A stretch of 64,000 nucleotides of DNA from Euborellia annulipes (Eukaryota > Arthropoda > Insecta > Dermaptera > Anisolabididae): positions 1 through 64,000 of the forward strand of contig JAKCPI010006279.1 in NCBI GenBank assembly GCA_023213315.1, given 5' to 3'. The notes beneath the pieces are model-generated. The model saw nothing but the letters and a program-made list of their open reading frames with translations. It was not told the DNA's origin and did not search any database. Below, one piece after another: positions 41,886 to 53,329 of the stretch; within the stretch, counting starts at the first letter, position 1; each line of letters starts with the position of its first letter. The translations under genes were made by a program, and so were the position numbers.

Positions 41886-43621
41886 AAGAAATTAAAGAAC
41901 ATTTAATTCGCAGAAGTTTCGATTCTCAATCAATATGGATAATTTTAATTAATCCTTTGGAAGCCATTATCCGTTCTGTAGATTTGAATACACATATCTC
42001 ATCAAATCGTACATGTTTAAAGAATACAGCATATCAAGCATAGTCTTTTCATTCATGCTTTCTTATTCTTCCTTCCAAAGGATTTAAGAAAATTTTTTTC
42101 TAAATAAAATTGTCCACTGGCCTGATTTAGAGAAAATTCGTCTTCTAATCTATACATTTAAGAAATTGTTTTCAATAAATTTTATTTATCTATGAAATTT
42201 AATTTTAATGTCCATCAACAGGCTACACTATAAGCGAATTTTGATTTCCATCCTTCCTACCCCAATTATAATGAGCCAGGAGAAGAAAAATGATTATCAA
42301 TAGAGAAAGAACGAAGTATCATATTAAAAAGATTCGTAATAAAGATTAAATATGTGTAAATAAAACAATGATCCAAAAAATCTGATTCTGCTATTAATAA
42401 AATTGTTATTAGACCAAAAAGAAAAAATAAATAGGGATTTTTTTCTTAATTATCAAAGATATCAGATAAAATCTTTATTAATAAATATTCCACAAATATA
42501 TCCCATATCCCACTATTAAAAAAAAGTCGCTAAATATGCTTTGGGAAGCATTACAAAATAAACTCCAGGTTGGAGTGTATTTTTTTGATGATCAAACTAT
42601 AATATGAAAATTCCCAATAGATCTTTTTAATAAATTTATTTGTATTTTTTTAATAAACATATGTTTCTGACTTTCTACAGAATGAACCTTATGATTTTAC
42701 TCTAAATAGTAGATAGTTAATATTTAAAGATCTATAATAAAAAGCTTTCAAAAATTTTTCACAAAGTAGAAATGTATGTCCCAAATATAGATTATATGAA
42801 TTACATAACGATAAAATGCATTAATTTTATATCTTCCGGATATCATTAGAGCGATTAAATCGTCTACGTTAATACAAATTGGTCCTGAGACAGATATTAA
42901 ATCGTGTTGAAAAAGTATTAAAAAATTGAGTAAGAAAAAGAAAAATGGCAAAAAAAATTTATATTTCTCAGTGCCTTATCTGTAAATAAGGAAATGATTG
43001 CATTTTGATTAAATTTGATTATTTAAAAAAAATGTATGAGACAGTGTACAAAAAATTTCATTTTGTTTGCTCTATCAGGCTGATATTTCGCCTTAACCGG
43101 TAAAGTTTATTTTATTAATGTGATTGTTTGATCCTATGAGTTCGGCTAATAAATTTGGGCAAATAAATAATAAAAAAAAATGTGATTGTTAATTAAAAAA
43201 AAAAAAAAAAAATTCGATAATGTGAGGTCATTTACCCAACCAAGATGAAGAAGGGATCTTATATTTTCCGAGATCATAGGCCTATATACTAACAAAAAGA
43301 CAACAAAATTTAATAAAAGACATGAATAGGAGTCACATATTAAGTCAAATGAAATTTTGAACAATCAAAGTGGTGGATACTTGCCTGTCTTAATAATGTA
43401 CTAAGGTATTTATTTATAAAATTGTCAAAGATATTCTTTTCGTCTCTAACTTATAAATTAGATTTTTTACGAGATTAAAAGCAGAAATAGGCCTACTAAG
43501 TTCAGAAATCATCCCCGAGAAAATGTAAAATAAAGTACAGTTATACTAACGAGAGTCTAGTCTGTCGGGGGAGCGAAATTCTAATTTAGTTTTATGAATA
43601 TTAAAATTTCATTAAACATTT

Positions 43622-43740
43622 TTAAAAACTTCTGTATCTAAGGCCATTTAGACTCCGTAACTAATTATTTCAATTGATTGCTTGTCAATTTTATGGAATA
43701 TTTTTGTCACTCGGGATGGGCAGTGAACTACAGACCCCTA
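43622..43740 (-). repeat. SINE B, 3' two-thirds, decayed
   Basis: TCTGTATCTAAGGCCATTTA, ATTATTTCAATTGATTGC, and a decayed region where the B box should be (CTCGGGATGGGCAGTGAAC). Confidence 0.6.
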
Positions 43741-43922
43741 ATACAAGAACATAAAAATTAAGCAATTAATTTTATTAATAAATATTTTTTAAGAAAAAAA
43801 TGTATCCAAAAATATTTTTAAGGCGATTCTAACCTGTATGTGATTTTTCTATGCGATTGAAAATATTTTTAAGTACATTCCATTCCTAGCAGGTATCCGG
43901 AGCCTAAAATATTTTCCACTTG

Positions 43923-44144
43923 TACAGGGAGCGCCACAATTAAATCCCCCTTTATAGCTTTAGCCTTAAGAATAGTATAGTATATGGTATAAAGTGGAAT
44001 AATTTTAATGTCCTAAGAGGTAAAGCGTAAAATCTGGTATAGATGATTTTATTTTACCTTTTAAAATTTAAAATTATTTCACCATTTACCATATACTTAA
44101 GGCTAAAGCTAACAGGTGGGGACTTAATTGTGGCGCTCACTGTA
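43923..44144. mobile_element. Tc1/mariner-type MITE, second copy
   Basis: Ends TACAGGGAGCGCCACAATTA and TAATTGTGGCGCTCACTGTA. The central palindromic region (TATATGGTATAAAGTGG, CCATATACTTAAGG) is shared with 41503-41713. Confidence 0.88.
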
Positions 44145-46114
44145 CTTTAATAATTCAAATGTATATAAACCTGAACACTTTCCATAAATAATTTTTTTTT
44201 TAGTTAAACTCAATCGAATGGATCCCGAAAAAATATTTTTTAAGTAATAATGATGGGAAAAATTGAATATAGATAGAGAAAATTTGATCTTAATAAAAAA
44301 TATATCTATCAAAGAGAGAATAAAATACTGAAGAATGATTATAATAAAATAAAAACTTGTATAAGAATAAAAAAATCCAAAAAATTTCAAGCCTCCTAAA
44401 TCTTTTGAAAAATCTTCTAAAAATGTAAAAGAAAAATTTTATCTCGTTATTATGATTAAAATACTATTAATTATTATTGCTTCAAACAAATAAATAAATA
44501 TAATACAAAGGTACAATTTACAATTATAAATTGTTGTAATAAATGCAAATAAAATTAATCTAATAGATTTTTTTGCAAAACAGAAATGACGAATTGCTTC
44601 TCGTTGAAGTCATAGCTTTATCAAATCAATATTTAATAAACCCGATTCCCACTTTACATTTCATTGGCAAATGGCCAAAAAGAGAGATTGAGTTTGTCAA
44701 AAACGTCTCAATGAAAGGAAGGATTATAAAACACCTGAGAGTACTGTACATTCAATAAAAACGAATGTATTTTAAAAGTTTTATAATAATTTCTCGTCAA
44801 GCGCCTCATAAATAATCAAAGTTATTATATTAAAGAGGAGAAAAATTGAAAATAAAATCTAAAAATCTCGACATCAAATTTTTGACATGATCGCAATATT
44901 TCTATATATAGGCAAGAGAAAGTAAAAATTTCTAGAGCGAATTAAAGTAAAATTGGAGATTCTCACAGAAGTGGTGGTAGTAGACTAATTTTGGGCATAA
45001 TTGTCAATTTCAAAAAACAATCCAAAATTAGATGCCAAAGGCAAATTAAAAAAAAGCAAATTCAAGGCAAAGAATACAAATTAAAAAAACCAGATACGCC
45101 TGGGGATAGGCAACACCATCACAGCGATTCATTTCTCAAACTAACCGGGGCATAAAAACATTTTATTCGAAGATTTTATAATAAATACAGTATAAATGCA
45201 ACAAAAAACAATTACTAAATAAATTTGTAAAAAATTAACCCAAACTATGTTGTATTATAAAACGAAAACCGGCCTTATCTGAAGAATAAATCCAATACTG
45301 ACTCAAGGGAATTAGATATATGCCCTGCTCTGATTAATCGAATTATCAAGTGAAATAAACATGAAGATTAAAGGGGAGAGTAAAAATTATAGGCTTCATA
45401 CTGTATCAGATTTTCTTAAATCGGTTCTTAATTATGAATATGTTTGAAAAAGAATTGCAAATGCTTTTTATATTAATGGGCAACTAAAAGTTCTAATCAA
45501 ATATCGAAATATTCCCATACAAAATTAATTAATATTTTGTTTGATTTATTCAAGTTGCAGATATTGAAAATAATCTCTTGGAATATTTCTGTTATTCAAA
45601 AACCCTAAAAGTTCATTGCGATGTGCTTAATATAAAATTTTTAACAAAATGACTATTAATAAGATGAAATGGACAATGTGACTACAACCACAAAAGAATA
45701 TATTTAATCGTCATTTATATTTTAAGAATTATTGGTATATGGGGTATATTGGGATAGATATATAGATTCTCTTGATTCTTTCGTGATGTGTTACCATGTT
45801 AAAAGTTAAATTACAATATATTATTTCTTTAACATGTCAAAATGAAAAATAATTTAAATGGCAGAATGAATCTACCTAATATCAAAAATTGAACAAATAG
45901 AGATATTTTATGTCAAATAATTTTTTTTTAAATTTGTTTCAAATCTTTTAAGAGATCCATGTAACAAATCCACCTGATAAAATACTGTAAAATATGAGCT
46001 AATCATTGATTATTTATAAAATTTTTAGAAAATAAAAATTCCCTTAAAGAGCAATAAAAATTCTGAGAAAATATTTTGTGAGATATGTCTTTTTGCCTGG
46101 AAGTATTTCTAAGA
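44145..46114. other. AT-rich sequence, no gene recognised
   Basis: About 2 kb with only one small HPR fragment (44865-44931). Short open frames (for example 44573-44758) have no recognisable domain. Confidence 0.45.
44865..44931 (+). repeat. HPR repeat, terminal fragment
   Basis: Contains AATCTCGACATCAAATTTTT, GACATGATCGCAATA and the terminal hairpin remnant ATAGGCAAGAGAAAGTAAAA. The rest of the unit is absent. Confidence 0.8.
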
Positions 46115-46430
46115 CGGTGTCAAAAAAAATTCCAAGACATATGCAAGCAAAATTATTTCTTTTATTGTGCCGTTCCAGGCTGACGTTTCGGCCACTGATC
46201 TAAGCCATCTTCAGAGCCGGAGGCGAGAATAAATGAAAATGAAAATTTAAAATTTCAGCGACACACATTCGCAAAAACAAAACAATTCTGTGTGTCGCTG
46301 ATATTTTAATTTTCATTTATTCTCGCCTCCGGCTCTGAAGATGGCCTAGGCCAGTGGTCGAAACGTCGGTCTGGAACGGCACAATAAAAGAAATAATTTT
46401 GGAATTTTTTTTGACTCCGCCTTAGAAAAT
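46115..46430. mobile_element. Penelope-like foldback with hammerhead-like cores
   Basis: Inverted arms of about 140 bp (AAAATTATTTCTTTTATTGT with GCCGTTCCAG, and inverse) meet at a short centre (CGACACACATTCGC to GTGTGTCG). Each arm carries CTGAAGATGG and CGAAACGTC in hammerhead order. There is no protein frame. Confidence 0.72.
46335..46367 (+). ncRNA. Hammerhead-like ribozyme relic
   Basis: CTGAAGA (46335-46341) fits CTGANGA. A possible stem II pairs GGCC with GGTC, and GAAA (46360-46363) is followed by CGTC. Stem I is weak (GGCT against GGTC with wobbles), and stem III has no room for a loop except in a dimer. Activity is doubtful. Confidence 0.4.
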
Positions 46431-46789
46431 ATTTTCTGAAAAAGTCAGGCCATCAGGGGTCGAATAGTTGATATTTTATTTATTTATTTTTGTGTTTGGT
46501 AGCTAACACCATTGAGACTTGAAAAAAGTAAGAAAATATTTATTCAATCAAAAAGATTAGATTTTTATTTAGAGTGCAAACGTTTGAATTAAAAAAGTGC
46601 TATAATTTAAAGTTAAATTTGTGATAAATGCAAAAAAAATTCTTAATATATGACTCCAAAAAAAAAAAAAAAAAAAAAATGACGGGTTTTTCCTGGGTGT
46701 GAATAATGGTGGTCAAGTTACCTGTGCTCTTGGTGGTTTTTGGTGTCGTGTTGGGGGATACTTATAAGAAAGCCATTGAGAACCAGAGA

Positions 46790-47100
46790 GTTGAGAGAAC
46801 GAAACTTAGAAGAGAGAGAAAGAGAGAGTAAGAGAGAGAGAGAAAGCAAGTTAGATAAAGAGAAAAAAAAGAGAAAGAGCCGAAGAAGATGACAGGTGGT
46901 GAAGCTGGGCGCGACTGCGAGTCGGTGGCGGTTGCAGCGCCCTCCAGCCAGGGGGAGGGTGGGGATCGCGCACGCCCCCTGCAACGTGCAAAGCCACGTT
47001 CGTCCGCCACGTGCTTAGAACACCCCCCTCCACCTGTCGCCGACTCTGCGCCTTCTTCCCACAACCACTCAATTCGCGCTCAGGTGAGCAGACTCAACCC
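46790..47100 (+). promoter_or_regulatory. GA-rich tract and GC-rich first-exon-like island
   Basis: A GA-rich tract (46795-46880) precedes a GC-rich block (46889-47083) that ends in a strong donor, GCTCAG|GTGAGC. From the ATG at 46889 the frame is open for exactly 65 codons up to the donor (opening MTGGEAGRDCESVAVAAPSS), rich in serine, proline and alanine. I recognise no domain. It may be a 5' untranslated or coding first exon of a plus-strand gene, or a promoter island without coding function. Confidence 0.4.
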
Positions 47101-47547
47101 CTAAATCTATTACCCCAATTCCAGTCCTATTATAATCTTAAATTCGAAAAAAATATCCTTATTACTTTCTCTTACCTCTATATATGTTAAATATTATATT
47201 TATAGAGAGAAAGTATTGGATTCATGTCAGAAATTCGATGTCGAGATTTTGACGGATATACACGTTTTGAGGTTCCCTGAATCCAAAAAAGTGGTTTTCA
47301 CACATGGTCTGTCTGTGTGTATGTGTGTGTCTGTCTGTGTCTGTGTGAATGAATCTCAAGAACGAAAAGGAGGTTGACATTTTATATTAAGTTAGCTACC
47401 CCCCTGGCACGTGACACGAAGCTTTTGAACGAAATCAGCCAAAAAGTACTAGTACTTTACTAATGCACTTTTTCAGTTTTTTCGGATTTCTCAAAATTCG
47501 CACCAACGATTTTGATTAAAATTCAAAAATCAATTATTTTTTAGATA

Positions 47548-48529
47548 GAGGTAAAGGTGGTATTATGAGCCCCTAGTTTCTTTTTTGTTATAATAAATTT
47601 TTTTTAATAATTTTTGCTAAATTATTTGTGTTGAACTTCAACTATAACAATTGATGAATATATTTAAAAAGTATGCAGTAGATTAAATACACAGAAAGTA
47701 AAATAATAACAAAAAATCAAAAAAGTTCATTTTGTTGAAAAAATTTTCTGTGCTGGTATTATGAGCCCCTAGTGTAAATACATGAAAAAGAGTGTTAAAA
47801 AGAGGTTAGTAATACAAATATCCTTTATGAAAATTGTATTTTGTTAATTACAAAACTATATTAGTGTAAATAAGTTGGAAAACAGAAAATATTTTATGAT
47901 CTGCAAAAGTCACAAATATAAACATCTTTTTCAGTCCCAGCACAGTCATTGTGTTCCCTCATTTCACACATCAGGCACTGTTTCCACAGTTCTCCTTGAT
48001 GATTGGCAGAGTAAAGTCCTTCACAAAACTTACAGGGCGTATGCTCATCTCCGGGATTATCAACTCCCACTGGCATTTCCAAAACGGACTTTTCGGTATT
48101 GAGGGACCATCAAAAATTGGGGCTCATATACCAGGCAAGGAAGGGGGCTCACATTACCGACATAGCCATATTGAATTTCCTCAAAGCATATTTTATCTTT
48201 GTTACTGTCTAAATTAATTATCACCTACATTAAATCAAAGCTTAAAACCTACTCTATTAGATTGCGTAGCCTATTAAAGTAAATGTAATCGAATAATAAT
48301 CATAATTAAGGGCTAAATAGGTACCTCTCAAAGTTTTTTAGTAGAAGAAAACACAAACACCTGATTTATCCACCATCTATCATCAACAACTGAACCAAAG
48401 CACTCTAGAGGCCTAAAAAAGAACGGAACACAGTGTTTCCATCAATCCCCATTAGATTGTGTGAACTCTTTGACGAGATATATTGGGGGCTCATAATACC
48501 TACAGGGCTCATATTACCACCTTTACCTC
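47548..48529 (-). mobile_element. pogo-like element, internally deleted
   Basis: Inverted ends GAGGTAAAGGTGGTATTATG and CATATTACCACCTTTACCTC with TA at both edges (47546-47547, 48530-48531). The only coding remnant is a minus-strand zinc-binding segment typical of the C-terminus of some pogo/Tigger-type transposases. TA duplication agrees with the Tc1/mariner/pogo superfamily. Confidence 0.75.
47894..48106 (-). pseudogene. PHD-like zinc-finger end of a pogo-type transposase
   Basis: A minus-strand frame of about 70 codons ends in a stop at 47894. It shows CKFC, then WKQCLMC, HNDC and ICDFC, giving the alternating Cys/His spacing of a PHD-type zinc finger. This finger is a known C-terminal appendage of pogo/Jerky-type transposases in invertebrates. 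A stop lies just upstream near 48120, and the DDE catalytic domain is absent, so this is a relic. It could alternatively be a captured host PHD segment, but its position inside a TA-flanked element argues for the transposase. Confidence 0.65.
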
Positions 48530-48663
48530 TACTCTTTAAAATGTATATTCTCATTTTGCGTTTGAAATCTTCTGAATATCACTTCACTCTCTTACTTCAT
48601 AGAAAAGATAGGAGAAATGGTTGCCATGGTAACAAAATATAAATGTTTTCCCATACTAATAAA

Positions 48664-49128
48664 AGCCCTTGGGGCTTGGTGTAGGGGTTAGCCTGCTAAC
48701 CTCGTATACCAAAAGTCGCGGATTCAGACCCCAGGCAGTCCGATGATTTTATTTAAGCCATTTGGATACCAGATGGCTTAAATAAGAATGCCTGGAGCCC
48801 TATATAGACCAATTCATAAATAACGGTTATTGTCAAAGTCTTTTTTTTTTTATATAAAAAGTCATTTCGGCTGCTGAGGCCATTTGACTTTATACATTTA
48901 TTATGTAAATATATTAAATACAATGTATCGATGGCTTCCGGCGGGCGTTCAACGGTCTTGTTTTTCGGGGGCCACCTATCCCGATTTTCAGCACCGCTTG
49001 GCATTGCTTAACAACGTTGATCTTGGTGGCTGTTGTTCATTCTTCTTGCCAGGCCCACCGGCATTGTCAAAGTCTTAAATGGCCGAAAAGACTGTGTGAA
49101 TGTGAGTGTGAATGTTTTTAAATTAAAA
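48664..49128 (+). repeat. SINE A split by a truncated LINE
   Basis: The head (CTTGGTGTAGGGGTTAGCCT, B box GCGGATTCAGACC) and body occupy 48664-48840. The tail resumes at 49063 with ATTGTCAAAGTC, AAATGGCCGAAAAGACTGTG and a GTGAATG end. The insertion is the LINE fragment at 48841-49062. Confidence 0.88.
48841..49062 (-). mobile_element. 5'-truncated LINE 3' end inside SINE A
   Basis: It is flanked by an exact 12-bp duplication, ATTGTCAAAGTC (48829-48840, 49063-49074), and starts with a T run, as expected of a reverse-oriented poly-A end. Read on the minus strand its last part is AAATGGCCTCAGCAGCCGAA, then ATGACTTTTT. This matches the 3' tail shared by both SINE families, so it is a candidate partner LINE. 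No full reverse-transcriptase frame is included. Confidence 0.75.
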
Positions 49129-49320
49129 AATAAAATTAGAATGTACCGTACTGTTGGAAACTAAATATATGTCGACATGTCGACACAAAAAATCTGGTGT
49201 TACAAGCACAGAACACAACTTTCGATACAGAAGGTTCTAAACTTTAAAAAAAAAAATTTTTTGCCTGAAAGAGACACGCCAAACGTCGGATACAAAATAA
49301 ACTCGCTGGATAATTAGACA

Positions 49321-49577
49321 TAAGGGATATCCAGAGAGTTGAGAGCAAATTTAATAAGAGCTTTAATAAAGCCCTCTTGCATTATTTTATTTGGCATAAT
49401 ACCTGGTCATTTGATAGAGGGCCCGGATCAAAAAAATTATTTTTTACCAAACATACGACCGTGCGTTTTATAAGGTATCCTAGGCATGGGTAATGCCAGC
49501 CAAAATTTTTATATACAAAATAAAATAATGTGAGAGTGGTCCATATAAGGCTGGTAATTTCAATCGGATATCCCTTA
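49321..49577. mobile_element. MITE with TAAGGGATATCC ends
   Basis: TAAGGGATATCC and GGATATCCCTTA are perfect inverted 12-mers about 230 bp apart. If TA is the duplication, it is Tc1/mariner-like. The inverted ends are short and there is no coding frame, so confidence is moderate. Confidence 0.5.
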
Positions 49578-50535
49578 TCAAAATAAATATTTTAGGCTAT
49601 TAATTGTTACACTTTTATATTATTTTATTAATTTTTTTCTTTTGACTTTTCATTTCTGAAGAAAGGAGTAATGAGCGCTCGAATCGTCGATAATAACCAG
49701 AAGTACAAAAGGGTGGGGGAGGGGGGGGGGCCAGAATAACAAATAATTTTAGTGAAATGATTGAATAAACAAATTCTAGGCTAGAATAGAATGGGATCTA
49801 TTAATTCTTTCACTTATCCCACTCACTAGAGGGTCCTAAGCAAATCTTTCTATATAAAAAATAAAAAAAACTTATTAAATATTTATAGATATATGAAAAT
49901 TTTCAGTCTATCATATAACGGGTTTGATATCAATGGGAAAAACGCCAATACTCATTTAACTGTTAAATAACTGTTAAAAAAAGTATTCTTTTTAAAAGAA
50001 AGATTATCTTATTTACCTTAAAATGATGAATTAAAATTTTGAATTGAGAGTGGGATGAGAGGAGAGGGTGAGAAGAGAAAAAATTAATTTGCCAAAAAAA
50101 TGTATAAAAATAAACAAAATTCCCGAAAAAAAATTTGAAAAATCTCTATACTAACCTAATGGTTTATATCCAATCTATAATTAAATGACGATATCTCGTT
50201 AAATTGATGACTAATGTACTTGTTTATATACAAAGTACATTAATAATAAGAATTAAAGGTGAGTCAATTTTAGTAATAAAAATAAAATTTTTTCCCAATA
50301 CACTTTTATTATTCGCAAAAAACAACAATTTTGAGAGAATAAAGTTATAAAAAAGACAGGTAGGTTTTTATAAAGTAATAACATTAAGATTTATATCCAA
50401 ATTATACTTTATTAATCTTAGAGGACGTTTCTGTAATTATTCTAAATCACTTTCTTCCGTTCTTAGAGTACTTTTTCTAAATTAGGATATGTCCTTTGTA
50501 ATATCCAAATACAAGCAGTAGTATTTTCCTAATAA
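49578..50535. other. AT-rich sequence with hammerhead-like relic
   Basis: Near 49658-49695, CTGAAGAAAGGAGTAATGAG and CGCTCGAATCGTCGA resemble a decayed hammerhead-like motif. A G run lies at 49715-49730. No gene is recognised. Confidence 0.4.
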
Positions 50536-50722
50536 AGCTTTTTTTTTTTTTTTTTTAAGGTCCTTCTCGGCTCTAAGGCCATTTAGACCCCATCCCTATT
50601 TATTTCAAATGATTTGTAGTCAAATCAAATGAAATAAATTTTTCTCGCTTGGGATGGGAAGCGAGCGGGACTCCGGTGGAGAAGCTAATGTCTTCTCACT
50701 GAGCACGGCCCCGGGCACCTAA
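50536..50722 (-). repeat. tRNA-derived SINE, family B, full copy
   Basis: T run, tail in reverse (CTTCTCGGCTCTAAGGCC), CCCATCCCTATTTATTTCAA, AAATCAAATGAAATAAATTT, then the head with GGGACTCCGGTGGAGAAGC and TCTTCTCACTGAGCACGG. Small deletions damage the B box. Confidence 0.85.
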
Positions 50723-51009
50723 TAAAGCTCTTCGTTGTCCTTTTAGTGCATGAAATTAGAGAAAAGCTCTTCAATAAGTTACTTTTATTTCCCACCTATC
50801 TCCTGTTTTTAGGTTAATAAGAAAGTGGGTCTTATACGTTCAATAATAAAGAAATTATTCAATTTAATGATTATCTAACATTATTCAAGTCTTAAAGCAC
50901 CATAAAAGCCGAAAGAACTATAAATTAAAATTAAAAAAAAATATTTATATTATTTTTCAAATCTTAATTTTATTTGAAATGATTCTCGCTTTAGCAATGA
51001 AACTGTAGA

Positions 51010-51202
51010 TTTTTTTTTAAATTTATTGAAGGCCTTTTTCGGCATCGAAGACCATTTAGACCCAGTCCCTATTTATTTAAATAAATTGATTTGAAGCAAT
51101 TTCAATTTAAAATAAATTTTGTCGGCTGGAACGGGAAGCGAACCAGCGACCCTTGGTGCAAAAGGACAGCAGACTAACCTCTAAACCAAGGCCCGAGGGC
51201 AA
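51010..51202 (-). repeat. SINE with A-like head and B-type body
   Basis: Reverse tail CTTTTTCGGCATCGAAGACC, CCCAGTCCCTATTTATTTAA, then a head with AACGGGAAGCGAACCAGCGA, CCCTTGGTG and CTAACCTCTAAACCAAGG. The head resembles that of 37590-37758 (family A type) while the body is family B. Confidence 0.78.
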
Positions 51203-51616
51203 CTGTAGAGTTTGTCTCAGTATCATTCATATTTTGTCTTAACTTGGTGCCAATAGGTTAATGGAAAAAATATAAATGCTTGTGTGATTAGTCTATATAT
51301 TGGAATTGAAAGAAATTCGTAATTTTATTATTAAAAAGAGTATTTAAATGAACTTTAAAAGAAAAAAGAAAGTCTGCGGTGACGAAAATTGTTATAATAA
51401 AAAAGGTAGAAGCAAAATATATTTTGAGAAAAAAAAATGAAATTTGGAGCGAAGAGAAGAAAAAATTTAAAAACTCAAAAATAGAATCCTAAATACTACC
51501 AAAGTAATTATTTTAAAAGTGCTTTTTCTGGTTCTGATTCTAAATTAATAATAATTGAAAAATGGTTCAAATAAAACATTTCATTTAAACGAAGCTCCGA
51601 GCGTTTTCAACAATAT

Positions 51617-51775
51617 TCAAAAGGAGATTAGGATCAATAGAGTTTCGTCCATTTTCAAACACTGAAGAAATCCTACAGTACCGTGAACGAAACATTGTCT
51701 CAAATAAATTTTTATAAAAACCTTTTCGACTTTTAATGAATCTATTATTGGTTCTAATCTCCTTTTAAAACATAT
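51617..51775. repeat. Small foldback with hammerhead-like relic
   Basis: TCAAAAGGAGATTAGGATCAATAG (51617) is mirrored by CTATTATTGGTTCTAATCTCC (51741). Between them, CACTGAAGAAATCCTACAG and ACGAAACATTGTC lie in hammerhead order but with weak stems. Confidence 0.5.
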
Positions 51776-51779
51776 AATA

Positions 51780-52389
51780 TTTTTTACTTTCTCTTACCTC
51801 AATATGTTAATATATAGGGAAAGTACTGAATTCATGTCAAAAATTAGATTTTGATAGATATACACGTTTTGAGGTCCCCTGAATCCAAAAAAAGTGGTGG
51901 TTTTCGCGACATGGCCTGTCTGTCTGTGTGTGTGTGTGTGTTCAATTTTAAGCATGAAGGAATTGAGCTAGGGGGTTGAAATTTTATATTTAAGTTTTAT
52001 ACCCTCCGGGACCGTGAAAATAAGCTTTTAAGCAAAATCCGCCAAAGAGTACTAGTACTTTACTTATGTACTTTTTCAGTTTTTTTTTTTCGTTTAGATG
52101 CTCTTTAAAATGTATATTCTCATTTTGCTATTGAAATCTTCTGAAGACCTCTTTACTCTTGAACTTCATAAAAAAGATAGGAGAAAATGTTTGCCATGGT
52201 AACAAAATATAAATGTTTTCCCATACTAATCAATTTTACATCTTTAAATTCGAGGGGAATGTACCGTACTGTCGGAAACTAAATATATGCCGATACAAAA
52301 AAATCTGGTGTGACAAGAACAGAACACAACTTTAGATTACCGAAGTTAAGAGACATTTGTGTGCTGTGCGACCAGTCACACCAGATTTG
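51780..52389 (-). repeat. HPR repeat, full ends with an internal deletion
   Basis: Terminal hairpin (51782-51828), GACATGGCCTGTCTGTCTG tract, AGTACTAGTACTTTACTTAT, a deletion near 52090, a variant X-box (TTTGCCATGGTAAC near 52190), GAAACTAAATATATGCCG and the 5' hairpin to 52389. Confidence 0.9.
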
Positions 52390-53329
52390 TTAATTTTTAA
52401 TATGATAACCACACATATGAAACAATGATTTTGGGCGAAAATAAAATAATCCATATTATTGTTGCAGAGTTTTAATATTTAGAGAAATTTGCCTGAGATA
52501 TCTAATCAAATTTTATTCCCAGAGAAATTGAAGGACACAATCGTCGAACTGAAAAATAGTTTTTCATTATGCTTTGTTGGAGGAGGAAGTTATTATATGA
52601 TTACACGTTTGTTTTCTGAACTTGATACAAAATTTTCAATTCTTCAATTCTTCGAAATATGGTAGTAAAAATTATAGACTTATTCATTCTAATTTTCGCT
52701 ATTTAACCTGAGAACAAAAATTTGAACCGAGTGAAATTTTATTCATATTATTTATTTATTAGGGTAGAAAAGTATTTAAGAATGGAGATATTAGGTAGAG
52801 GCAATAGCGTTCTATTATAATATATATGCCAAGGTAAAAATAACAACTTAACAAAAGCATTTTCTATTATAATCCTATGACAAGTAGAGAACATTAATGG
52901 ATTTATGTATTTATGCTAAATCAAAACTGTCCAAACGAGTGCTAGCATAAAGGAGACTGATTATTTTCGCTTCTTCTTATATCTTTTAAGTAACGATAAT
53001 ATAAGAAACAATTTATTAAGTGCTAATATATTCAAGGATAAGCAAATCTCAGTTGTTTTGGAGCTACCTTCAGTGGAAGATATGAAACCAAAATAACTTC
53101 TCTGTATTTAGAGAGAGATGTGAGTGCCTTTCAAAGAAAAATTAAAATTTTTCTCAATTATTTAATCAAAATTAAAAAAAAATCCAATCAAAAGAACTGA
53201 TTAAAATAATGATTTTAATCCATCTTGAACGTAAACAAAAGTCTATAAATAATTGACAAGTTTATGCATATTATAAATTTTTGATCTTAGACTATAGTAA
53301 TTGTTTGTAAAAAGAACGACACGTTTGTA
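52390..53329. other. AT-rich sequence, no gene seen
   Basis: No repeat match and no coding segment is recognised. Confidence 0.45.

Larger units (their letters stand above)
41714..43922. other. AT-rich sequence, SINE tails only
   Basis: Apart from SINE B fragments at 41798-41885 and 43622-43740, no gene is recognised. The short minus-strand open frames at 42748-42951 and 43146-43364 show only AT-driven hydrophobic residues. Confidence 0.45.
47161..49240 (-). repeat. HPR repeat split by a pogo-like element and a SINE
   Basis: Three pieces form one reverse unit. The first is 47161-47545: terminal hairpin, CTGTGTGT tract, AGTACTAGTACTTTACTAAT. The second is 48532-48660: CATTTTGCG, then X-box-like GTTGCCATGGTAAC at 48620-48633. 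The third is 49131-49240: AATGTACCGTACTGTTGGAA, a GTCGAC duplication and half of the 5' hairpin. The gaps are the pogo-like element at 47548-48529 and the SINE A at 48664-49128. Confidence 0.85.

Noticed and set aside
42748..43364. Small hydrophobic minus-strand frames as membrane proteins
   Set aside because: Phe/Ile/Leu-rich composition follows from AT-rich codons, and no start context, splice signals or conserved motif supports them.
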